Below are positions 1-5,988 of a stretch of DNA of 6,488 nt, piece after piece. The position numbers and the translations under genes are program-made. Source of the DNA: Spirochaetales bacterium (GTDB lineage: Bacteria; Spirochaetota; Spirochaetia; ARS1246); the NCBI GenBank assembly GCA_016930115.1, contig JAFGHN010000201.1, positions 1-6,488 on the forward strand. The letters are read 5' to 3'. Position 1 is the stretch's first letter, and each line of letters begins with the position of its first letter. The notes below the pieces were generated by a model that was given only the letters and a program-made list of their open reading frames with translations, was not told the DNA's origin and searched no databases.

Positions 1-351
1 GTTGAGGACGATAAAACGGTGCAGGCGATGACCCGGAAGACCCTCGAGATGCACGGTTATACCGTGCTTGTCGCCGACGAAGCTTCCGGAGCGATTGAAC
101 TGTGCGGCAGGAATGAATATACCATAGATGTCATACTTACAGATGTTATCATGCCTGGTGAAAAGAACGGATTTGAGCTTGCGGATTGGGTCGCCGATAA
201 TCTCCCGGACATCAAGGTCATTTATATGTCGGGATACACCGACGGGGCTTCAGCGATTGAGGAGGCGATCCGTCAGAACAACGCTTTTCTGAAAAAGCCT
301 TTTTCGGCAAAGGCGTTGCTTGAGACTTTGCGCGAAGTGTGTGACCGTTAA
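1..351 (+). CDS. Response-regulator receiver domain, C-terminal end of a signalling protein (5' partial)
   Basis: This is a phosphoacceptor receiver (REC) domain that takes a phosphoryl group from a histidine kinase. The reading frame is open from base 1, so the gene begins upstream; the visible GTG and ATG codons at 19 and 28 lie inside the domain and are not believable starts. Counting from base 1, the acidic pair is E2-D3-D4 (motif VEDD), the phosphorylated Asp is D48 in ILTDVIMPG, the switch Ser lies in YMSGYTD, and the conserved Lys is in LKKPF near residue 98. The protein stops about 18 residues after that Lys-Pro, with no DNA-binding output domain. The MSGYTD style and C-terminal position resemble hybrid sensor kinases, which often end in such a domain, but a single-domain regulator is also possible. 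It is separated from the downstream operon by 71 bases containing a promoter, so a functional link is unproven. Confidence 0.9.
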   Translation, partial: VEDDKTVQAMTRKTLEMHGYTVLVADEASGAIELCGRNEYTIDVILTDVIMPGEKNGFELADWVADNLPDIKVIYMSGYTDGASAIEEAIRQNNAFLKKPFSAKALLETLREVCDR

Positions 352-354
352 TCA

Positions 355-413
355 CTTGTCTTGACACCCCGGCCGCAAGCGGGAGTAGTATATGAGTCGC
401 CTTTTAAGACAAG
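355..413. repeat. 8-bp inverted repeat bracketing the promoter (possible operator half-sites)
   Basis: CTTGTCTT at 355-362 is the exact reverse complement of AAGACAAG at 406-413. The left arm touches the start of the -35 box and the right arm runs into the Shine-Dalgarno site, with 43 bases between them. The left arm should lie upstream of the transcription start, so an RNA stem is unlikely. Paired operator half-sites for a repressor are the more natural reading. A chance match of this size in so short a region is not negligible, so the functional call is tentative. Confidence 0.35.
361..391 (+). promoter_or_regulatory. Putative sigma70-type promoter of the transporter/catabolic operon
   Basis: A perfect TTGACA -35 box lies at 361-366. 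A -10 candidate, TAGTAT (four of six consensus bases), lies at 386-391. The spacer is 19 bases, slightly longer than the optimal 17. An overlapping alternative, TATATG at 389-394, would be too far from the -35 box. Transcription would start near 398 and leave a leader of roughly 25 bases. The site lies in the only intergenic space ahead of the six-gene operon. The spacer contains a small CCGC-AA-GCGG dyad at 373-382. Confidence 0.6.
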
Positions 414-416
414 GAG
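411..416 (+). promoter_or_regulatory. Shine-Dalgarno site that fixes the TTG start at 423
   Basis: AAGGAG ends six bases before TTG at 423. This strong site at ideal spacing supports the rare TTG initiation codon. The encoded N-terminus from that codon is a short basic stretch followed by a hydrophobic segment, as expected for an exported protein. Confidence 0.8.
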
Positions 417-422
417 ACCGTT

Positions 423-1475
423 TTGCAGAAATCTTTAAAAATATTGCTCATACTCGCGGCGGTTGCCGTGGTTGCCGTTGCGGTGGTACTTATCGTTCTG
501 GGCCGGACCGGTGCTGAAGAGAGCCCCGGTTCTTTCGATATCGGTGTTTTTGTACCGGGAGTGGCCGCCGGGAGCCCGTTGTACGAACAACTTGTCAGCG
601 GCGCCGAAAAAGTGGCCTCTGAACGTGAGATGGTTACCGTAAAAGTGATTGAAGGCGGCTTCAACCAGGGTGAATGGGAAGAGAAGATTACTTCAATCGC
701 TGCAACAGGTGAGTATGAAGTCATCTTAAGCTCCAATCCATCGATACCTTTCGTTGCGCTTCCTGTGGCGGAAGCTTTTCCGGATCAAAAGTTCATCATT
801 CTCGACGCTATCATCGAGAGCCATCCCCAGATGTATACCGTTCTCTACAATCAAGTGGAGCAGGCGGCGATGCTTGGTTTTCTCGCCGGGCTGATCACGA
901 AGAGCGATATGCCCGGAGCAACACCCGAGCTCAAGTTGGGCCTTATCGCAGGGCAGGAATACGACGCCATGCTCAAGATGATCCTTCCCGGATTCGAGCG
1001 CGGGGCGCGGGAAATTGACCCCGGCATATCGGTAGACTTCCGTGTTCTGGGGAACTGGTACGATGCGAACAAAGCCGCCGATCTTGCGAACAGCATGCTT
1101 GACGCCGGTGTGGATGTAATTCTGACCATCTGTGGCGGCGCCAACCAGGGTGCTATCACCGCCGTCAAGGAAAGAGGCCGGTACATTGTCTATATGGACA
1201 GTGAAGACTATGATCTGGCACCGGGAACGATCGTTGGATGTTCCGAGCTCAGGCAGGAACGCCTTGTGCGGGAAACGCTCGAGGCGGCGATAGAAGGCGA
1301 CCTTGATTGGGGCAGCAACAGGATAGTCAACAGCACCGACGACTACGTCGCGTTTGTCGATAACCACGAGCTTTACATCAAGTCTGTGCCGGAAGATATC
1401 AGGGACACCATGGATTCCTTTCTCAAGGATATCCGGAGCGGTAGACGTTCTTACGAAGTGCCCAAGTACTGGTAA
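423..1475 (+). CDS. BMP/PnrA-family ABC transporter substrate-binding protein
   Basis: This is the 350-residue extracytoplasmic ligand-binding protein of the ABC importer encoded by the next three genes. Residues 1-6 are basic, and 7-27 form one long Ala/Val/Leu/Ile-rich segment, followed by TGA-EES near residue 31, a possible signal peptidase I site. There is no lipobox Cys, unlike many BMP lipoproteins, so the protein is periplasmic or held by an uncleaved anchor. Family landmarks are FIILD ending at D128, YNQVEQAAMLGFLAGL at 142-157, GLIAGQ at 173-178, GNWYDANKAADLA at 210-222, GVDVIL at 229-234, GGANQG at 238-243, and D259 in YMDSED. The usual N-terminal purine-contacting loop (Asp/Asn plus Ser-Phe-Asn) is replaced by PGVAAGSPLYEQL at 45-57, and EGGFNQGEW (77-85) and SSNPS (103-107) follow. 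The ligand is therefore unknown: a nucleoside is the family default, while the downstream dehydrogenase and kinase point to a polyol, sugar or riboside. Its first position in the operon is normal for such importers. Confidence 0.92.
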   Translation: MQKSLKILLILAAVAVVAVAVVLIVLGRTGAEESPGSFDIGVFVPGVAAGSPLYEQLVSGAEKVASEREMVTVKVIEGGFNQGEWEEKITSIAATGEYEVILSSNPSIPFVALPVAEAFPDQKFIILDAIIESHPQMYTVLYNQVEQAAMLGFLAGLITKSDMPGATPELKLGLIAGQEYDAMLKMILPGFERGAREIDPGISVDFRVLGNWYDANKAADLANSMLDAGVDVILTICGGANQGAITAVKERGRYIVYMDSEDYDLAPGTIVGCSELRQERLVRETLEAAIEGDLDWGSNRIVNSTDDYVAFVDNHELYIKSVPEDIRDTMDSFLKDIRSGRRSYEVPKYW

Positions 1476-1480
1476 TCCCC

Positions 1481-3121
1481 ATGCCATCTGTGGACATGCG
1501 GGAGATCTGCAAGTATTACCCTGAAAGCGGCGTAAAAGCAAACGATTACGTAGACCTTTCGGTCAAGAAGACCGAGATACACGCGATAGTCGGCGAGAAC
1601 GGGGCCGGCAAGACGACCCTCATGAATATCCTCTACGGTCTTGAAAGGGCTGATTCGGGAAGAATCTGTCTGGACGGAGAGGAGGTGGTCATCAGAAATC
1701 CCAGGGACGCCGTGCGTCTGGGAATCGGGATGGTGCATCAGCACTTCAAGCTGATCCGGCCCTTTACTATCGCGGAAAACGTCACTCTTGCGATGGAACA
1801 GCGGAAGTACGGGGTGCTGCTCGATCGGCGCGAAGCCTGGAAAGCGACGGAAAAGGTCATCGCCGACTTTGGATTCGATCTCGATCCCGGGGCCAAAATC
1901 GCGGATCTTACCGCCGGGCAGATGCAACAGGTGGAGATCGTCAAGATCCTTTACCGCCATGCGGACGTTTTGATTCTCGATGAACCTACCTCCGTGCTCG
2001 CGGAGCAGCAGATAAGGACGTTGTTCGACACGCTCAAGAATCTGACGTGTCTGGGCAAAACAATCATCATCATCTCCCATAAGCTTGATGAAGTAATGTC
2101 GATTGCAGACCGCGTGACTGTGATGCGTAAAGGAAAAAGCACGGCCGTACGAAACACCGATGAGGTGGATGATAAAGAGCTCTCGAGGCTTATGATCGGC
2201 AAAGGCATAACCTATGGCTTCAAACGTGATGCCTCGGTTCCGGGAGAGCCTGTTCTCGCTCTGTACAATGTTTCGGTCGCCGAACGGACCGGGCACCGGC
2301 CTCTCCTTGATAACGTCAGCTTCTCCGTGCGCGCCGGCGAGATCGTAGGCCTCACCGGTGTGGCCGGTAACGGCCTCGAAGAGCTTGAAGAAGTGGTGAA
2401 CGGTCTGCGAAAAGTCGATTCCGGCAGAATCGAGCACCGCGGCCTCGACGTCACCAATGCAAGCTCCTACTTCCTCCGTGAGCAAGGGATGGCCTACGTT
2501 CCTTCGGACAGACTCCGCCGCGGCTCGAGTCTTTCCTCATCGGTCCTGGAAAACCTTATCATCACCTCCCGCCGGTCGTTCTTAAACCGCGGTTTTTTCA
2601 GACGGAAAGCGATGGAAAAATTCGGCCGCGAGATTCTCAAACATTACTCGATCGACACAGATCTTTATGTTCCCATGGGAACGCTCTCCGGCGGCAGCAT
2701 ACAAAAAATCATTCTTTCACGGGAGCTTTCCGCTCAGTCGGATTTCATCATGTTTTCCGATCCCACCTGGGGTCTTGACGTGGCTTCCGCCGAATATATC
2801 TATAGCAGGATCCTTGAATGCAGGCGCTCCCGGGCGGCTATCCTGCTCATTTCAAACGATCTTGACGAGGTTCTCGGTCTGTCCGACAGGCTTATGGTCA
2901 TGCACCGCGGGAAAGTGGTCGGTGTCTTTGAGAACGACGGTACGCTTTCAAAAGAGACCATCGGCGAGTACATACTCGGTTTAAGAAACGATTTCAAGGG
3001 AGATGCCGGCAATGACGGGCAAGCGACAATGGGGCGAGGTGATGGCAACGGCGGCGGGATTGACGATAACGTTGTCGGTGGCGGTTCTTCTCGCGATTGT
3101 TCTGATCTTTCTCCTGAGTGA
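1481..3121 (+). CDS. ABC transporter ATP-binding protein with two nucleotide-binding domains (sugar/nucleoside type)
   Basis: This cytoplasmic ATPase powers the importer (546 residues; the family is usually about 500-510). The first domain is complete: Walker A GENGAGKTT at 38-46, Q-loop Q87 in MVHQHF, signature LTAGQ at 143-147, Walker B LILDEP with D167-E168, and H-loop H200. The second is degenerate as is normal in this family: GVAGNGLE at 293-300 lacks the Walker A Lys, signature LSGGS is at 402-406, FSDPTWGLD is at 425-433, and SNDLDE at 458-463 has no His. Similarity to YufO/NupA- and RbsA-type proteins is by motif only. The start lies five bases after the previous stop without a clear Shine-Dalgarno site, which suggests translational coupling; GTG 1490 and ATG 1496 are in-frame alternatives but would trim the first strand. 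Residues from about 502 to 546 are a Gly/Asp-rich tail, mostly encoded inside the start of the next gene in another frame. The tail is either a natural overlap or the result of a frameshift. Confidence 0.95.
   Translation: MPSVDMREICKYYPESGVKANDYVDLSVKKTEIHAIVGENGAGKTTLMNILYGLERADSGRICLDGEEVVIRNPRDAVRLGIGMVHQHFKLIRPFTIAENVTLAMEQRKYGVLLDRREAWKATEKVIADFGFDLDPGAKIADLTAGQMQQVEIVKILYRHADVLILDEPTSVLAEQQIRTLFDTLKNLTCLGKTIIIISHKLDEVMSIADRVTVMRKGKSTAVRNTDEVDDKELSRLMIGKGITYGFKRDASVPGEPVLALYNVSVAERTGHRPLLDNVSFSVRAGEIVGLTGVAGNGLEELEEVVNGLRKVDSGRIEHRGLDVTNASSYFLREQGMAYVPSDRLRRGSSLSSSVLENLIITSRRSFLNRGFFRRKAMEKFGREILKHYSIDTDLYVPMGTLSGGSIQKIILSRELSAQSDFIMFSDPTWGLDVASAEYIYSRILECRRSRAAILLISNDLDEVLGLSDRLMVMHRGKVVGVFENDGTLSKETIGEYILGLRNDFKGDAGNDGQATMGRGDGNGGGIDDNVVGGGSSRDCSDLSPE
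2996..3002 (+). promoter_or_regulatory. Shine-Dalgarno site choosing ATG 3012 for the first permease
   Basis: AAGGGAG ends at 3002, directly against ATG 3003 (no spacing) but nine bases before the in-frame ATG at 3012. The spacing favours 3012 as the start codon. A further in-frame ATG at 3042 has only GAGG at 3035-3038, three bases upstream, which is a weaker choice. The site lies inside the coding sequence of the preceding ATPase gene. Confidence 0.6.
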
Positions 3122-4061
3122 CGATCCGGGAAGAACGATCTATTATTTCTTCGCCGGCCCATTCATCAACCGATACTATCTGGGAAACTTGCTCAATTCC
3201 GCCATACCTCTCGTTTTCGCCGGCCTTGGCATCGCCGTGGCGTTCAGCTCTTCGGCGTTCAATCTGGGCGGGGAAGGGCAGGTGTACGCCGGCGCCCTCG
3301 TCACCGCCGCGGTGTGCCTGGCGCTGCCCGACACAAACGGATTCATCGGAGGCATTGCCGCCGTACTTGCCGGCGTGATTACCGGAGCTGTGCTCGCGGG
3401 AATCTCGGGTTACTTCAAAATGAAATGGAACACGGACCTCCTGATCTCGTCTTTTCTTATTTCCGCAGCGGTGGTGCTCATCGTCAATTTCCTCATTACC
3501 GGTCCGCTTGACGACCCTGCGAGCAGTCTTCTTGCTACGCCAAAAATAGCAGAGCAGTATCGCCTTTTACGGATTTTCAAGCCGTCGAAGCTCAATATCA
3601 GCATCGTGTTTTCCATTGTTGCAGCCATCGCCGTATATACGTTTATGTATCACACCCACCGCGGGTATGAGATGAGAATATGCGGTCTCAATCCGGATTT
3701 TGCCAGATACGGCGGCGTGAACGTGAACACCTATCTCGTGTTGCCGATGATCTTGAGCGGCGCCTTGCACGGTTTGGGCGGCGGGCTTGCGGTGACCGGC
3801 ACCCACTATATGGCATTGAAGGAATTCACGTTTGGTGTCGGCTGGAACGGCATCGCCGTCGCGCTTATTGCCAAGAACCATCCTCTCGGCGTCATTCCGG
3901 CCGCGCTTTTCTTTGCTTATCTCGATGCCGGCGCCAAGGCCGCAATGTTGCACTCGGACGTCACCTTTGAAATCGCGGCGATCATCCAGTCCGTCATTTT
4001 CTATCTGGTGACTGCTCAAGCGATCTTCAGTTTTGTAAAATACAGGCAAAGGGTGAGCTGA
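3012..4061 (+). CDS. ABC transporter permease, BPD_transp_2 family (nucleoside/sugar type), first subunit
   Basis: This inner-membrane permease subunit has 349 residues from ATG 3012 (352 from ATG 3003). It should pair with the second permease to form the import channel driven by the ATPase. Hydrophobic stretches recur along the chain: about 15-35, 60-82, 91-106, 111-133, 143-164, 196-213, 240-262, 275-305 and 320-340. The family motif NLGGEGQ is at 84-90, matching the NIGxEGQ of YufP-type permeases. The cytoplasmic coupling region RICGLNPDFARYGGVN is at 222-237, followed by VGWNGIAVAL and NHPLG near 275-292. The gene starts about 110 bases inside the ATPase reading frame, an unusually long overlap. 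It ends directly against the GTG of the next permease. The substrate cannot be inferred from the permease alone. Confidence 0.93.
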   Translation: MTGKRQWGEVMATAAGLTITLSVAVLLAIVLIFLLSDDPGRTIYYFFAGPFINRYYLGNLLNSAIPLVFAGLGIAVAFSSSAFNLGGEGQVYAGALVTAAVCLALPDTNGFIGGIAAVLAGVITGAVLAGISGYFKMKWNTDLLISSFLISAAVVLIVNFLITGPLDDPASSLLATPKIAEQYRLLRIFKPSKLNISIVFSIVAAIAVYTFMYHTHRGYEMRICGLNPDFARYGGVNVNTYLVLPMILSGALHGLGGGLAVTGTHYMALKEFTFGVGWNGIAVALIAKNHPLGVIPAALFFAYLDAGAKAAMLHSDVTFEIAAIIQSVIFYLVTAQAIFSFVKYRQRVS

Positions 4062-4967
4062 GTGAACGTGATTCACAACGCCGTCGCAATCATGGCGCCG
4101 TTTCTTCTCGCTGCCATCGGTGGTCTTTTTACCGAGCTCACCGGGATGCTGAATATCGCGCTGGAGGGACTGATGCTCATCGGGGCGTTTGCGAGCGTTG
4201 TTTTCGCCTCGGCAACCGGTAGCCTTTTTCTGGGTGTTGCGCTGGGGATCATCTCGTCAGTTCTCGTTGCGTACCTCTTTGCGTTTGTAAGCTTAAGGCT
4301 CAAGGCGAACATCTTTATAAGCGGTCTCGCGACAAATCTGCTGGCGTCAGGTCTTACCGTGGTCCTGGCGTTCAAGCTGTTCGGCAGCAAGGGAGTCATT
4401 CATTTCCCGGGCGCGCCGGTGCTTCCTCTCGTGAGTGTGCCTGCGCTCGAGCGGATCCCGATTTTGGGCGATCTGTTCTTCGGGCACAATATCCTGGTGT
4501 ATCTGGGCTGGATCTGTCTGGTGCTTGCCGCAGTTGTGATCTACAAGACACCCTTCGGTCTGCGAATCCGCGCAACCGGCCACGACAGCTCAACCGTTGA
4601 ATCGCTGGGGTTGAACCCGCAGAGCTATCAGTTGAAAGCGATTCTCGTTTCCGGGTTCACCTGCGGTGCGGCGGGATCGATGCTGACACTCAATCTGCAG
4701 GCTTTTGTGCCGAACATTACGGCAGGGCGGGGCTGGATAGCTCTTGTCGTTATCTACCTGGGAAACAAAACACCGTTGGGGATACTGATCGCTTCGTTCG
4801 TCTTTGGATTTGCCATAAGCATTTCAAATTACGCTCAAGGATTCATGGAAATTCCCGCCGATTTCATTCTTGCCTTCCCTTACATTATCACGGTTGTGGC
4901 GATGATAGGTTACTCGGCGGTGCGTCACTACCGGTCCCAAAAGCTTGCGATGAGGAGAGACCGATGA
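4062..4967 (+). CDS. ABC transporter permease, BPD_transp_2 family, second subunit
   Basis: This is the second membrane subunit of the importer (301 residues), of the shorter YufQ/NupC-like type that partners the longer permease in BMP-type transporters. The N-terminal motif GGLFTELTGMLNIALEGLML (20-39) matches the GELxxERxGxLNLGxEGxML pattern of this group. The cytoplasmic coupling segment RATGHDSSTVESLGLN is at 170-185, and the GWIALVVIYLGNKTPLG region follows near 226-242. Most of the rest is hydrophobic with a basic C-terminus (RSQKLAMRRDR), consistent with a cytoplasmic end. GTG 4062 immediately follows the TGA of the previous gene and is preceded by GGTGAG at 4052-4057, so translation is probably coupled. 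The last codons overlap the dehydrogenase start as ATGA. Confidence 0.94.
   Translation: MNVIHNAVAIMAPFLLAAIGGLFTELTGMLNIALEGLMLIGAFASVVFASATGSLFLGVALGIISSVLVAYLFAFVSLRLKANIFISGLATNLLASGLTVVLAFKLFGSKGVIHFPGAPVLPLVSVPALERIPILGDLFFGHNILVYLGWICLVLAAVVIYKTPFGLRIRATGHDSSTVESLGLNPQSYQLKAILVSGFTCGAAGSMLTLNLQAFVPNITAGRGWIALVVIYLGNKTPLGILIASFVFGFAISISNYAQGFMEIPADFILAFPYIITVVAMIGYSAVRHYRSQKLAMRRDR
4952..4957 (+). promoter_or_regulatory. Shine-Dalgarno site of the dehydrogenase gene
   Basis: GAGGAG lies six bases before ATG 4964, inside the last codons of the second permease. It supports the ATGA overlap start and suggests that the dehydrogenase is translated efficiently as part of the transporter mRNA. 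Confidence 0.75.
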
Positions 4968-5986
4968 AAACGGCTGTGCTGACCGATGCCGGCAAGATAG
5001 AAGTGAGGGAGGTCGAAGTCCCCGCTTTGAAACCCACAGAAGTGCTTGTGAAAGTGAAGAACTGCGGGATCTGTACGCTGGAACAACGTCTTTACTCGGG
5101 CGAAGTGAAAATCCGGTATCCGATAGTCCCCGGCCACGAGGTGTCCGGAGAGATCATAAAGGTCGGCAACGAGGTGATTTCAAAGCTCAAGACGGGCACA
5201 CCGGTGGCCGTCGATCTGGTTATGCGGTGCGGCGAGTGCTACTACTGCAGGAACGGTCAGTCGAATATGTGCGAGAACAGGTTCAGCGATGAGTTGCACG
5301 TGCTTGGCGGTTTTAGCGAATACATCGCCGTCCGGGCTTCGCAGGTGTATCCCTTTTCCGGCGATATCTCCTTCAGGGAGGCGTCGTTTACGGAGCCCGT
5401 CGCCTGTTGTGTCAGATCGCTCAAGCGGATAAACGTTTCGTTGGCGGAGGACCTTCTGGTCATCGGCGCGGGTACAATGGGGCTTCTGCATCTGCAGGTT
5501 GCCCGCGTCATGGGCGCGAGGGTCATCGTTTCAGACCCTGACGCAAAACGGCTGGAGAAGGCCCTCGAGCTTGGCGCCGTGGCAGCCATCAATCCTGAAA
5601 AACAAGATGTCGCCCGGGAGGTGGCCAGGCTCACCGACGGTAAGGGGGCGAATGCCGCGGTGGTTACCAGCGCCGCAACCACGGCCTTGAGCGGCGTCTT
5701 TGAATCCTTGTGCAAGACCGGCAGGATCAGTATCTATACTTCTTACTGCGATGACAGGCAGCTATCAATCGATGCGAATAACCTCCACCGAAATGAGATC
5801 ATGGTTATCGGGACCGAAGGGCGAACCGAGCAGGATTTTCAACAGGCGCTCAGGCTTCTCTCCTTCGGTTTCATTGACGTGAAGCCGCTCATCAGTAGAA
5901 TTATCACCTACGACGAGATTGAAGAGGGGATCAGGGACGCTATGTCCGGGGACACCTACAGGGTCATACTCGAGCACGGGGAGTGA
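4964..5986 (+). CDS. Zinc-dependent medium-chain alcohol/polyol dehydrogenase
   Basis: This 340-residue cytoplasmic oxidoreductase belongs to the MDR superfamily (sorbitol/threonine dehydrogenase type). The GroES-like catalytic domain comes first: C37 in CGIC, H58-E59 in PGHE, and E144 in TEP are the expected catalytic zinc ligands. C89, C92, C95 and C103 (CGECYYCRNGQSNMC) form the structural zinc lobe. The Rossmann domain has GAGTMG at 168-173, and D190 in VSDPD lies at the end of the second strand, which usually selects NAD+ over NADP+. The residues after C37 read T-L-E-Q-R: L39 stands where Ser/Thr normally relays the proton, and R42 where alcohol dehydrogenase has His51. The natural substrate may therefore differ from classical polyols. 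Downstream of the importer and before the sugar kinase, the likely role is oxidation of the imported compound or a derivative to a keto form. The exact substrate is unknown. Confidence 0.92.
   Translation: MKTAVLTDAGKIEVREVEVPALKPTEVLVKVKNCGICTLEQRLYSGEVKIRYPIVPGHEVSGEIIKVGNEVISKLKTGTPVAVDLVMRCGECYYCRNGQSNMCENRFSDELHVLGGFSEYIAVRASQVYPFSGDISFREASFTEPVACCVRSLKRINVSLAEDLLVIGAGTMGLLHLQVARVMGARVIVSDPDAKRLEKALELGAVAAINPEKQDVAREVARLTDGKGANAAVVTSAATTALSGVFESLCKTGRISIYTSYCDDRQLSIDANNLHRNEIMVIGTEGRTEQDFQQALRLLSFGFIDVKPLISRIITYDEIEEGIRDAMSGDTYRVILEHGE
5978..5983 (+). promoter_or_regulatory. Shine-Dalgarno site choosing GTG 5989 for the kinase
   Basis: GGGGAG ends five bases before GTG 5989. The alternative GTG at 5983 would overlap the previous stop as GTGA but has no good ribosome-binding sequence at proper distance. 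The two starts differ by only two residues. Confidence 0.5.
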
Positions 5987-5988
5987 CA

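Noticed and set aside
367..383. Small GC-rich dyad (CCGC-AA-GCGG with flanking C and G runs) as a terminator for the receiver gene
   Set aside because: The loop is only two bases, no T-tract follows, and it sits inside the promoter spacer between TTGACA and TAGTAT.
726..1541. 271-codon open frame on the minus strand opposite the binding-protein gene
   Set aside because: No recognisable domain. The + strand reading matches the BMP family along its length and has a good ribosome-binding site.
2360..2380. Missing Walker A Lys in the second ATPase domain as a sign of an inactivated gene
   Set aside because: A degenerate second Walker A (GxAGNG) is normal for double-domain ATPases of sugar/nucleoside importers.
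1451..2485. 344-codon open frame on the minus strand opposite the ATPase gene
   Set aside because: The + strand frame has clear Walker, signature and H-loop motifs. The minus frame has no recognisable domain and is explained by codon bias of the real gene.
423..4967. Assignment as the spirochaetal riboflavin importer (Rfu) or as a plain nucleoside importer (Nup/Yuf)
   Set aside because: The same four-component architecture is shared by several substrates. The binding-loop residues and the downstream catabolic genes do not allow either name, so no gene symbols were given.
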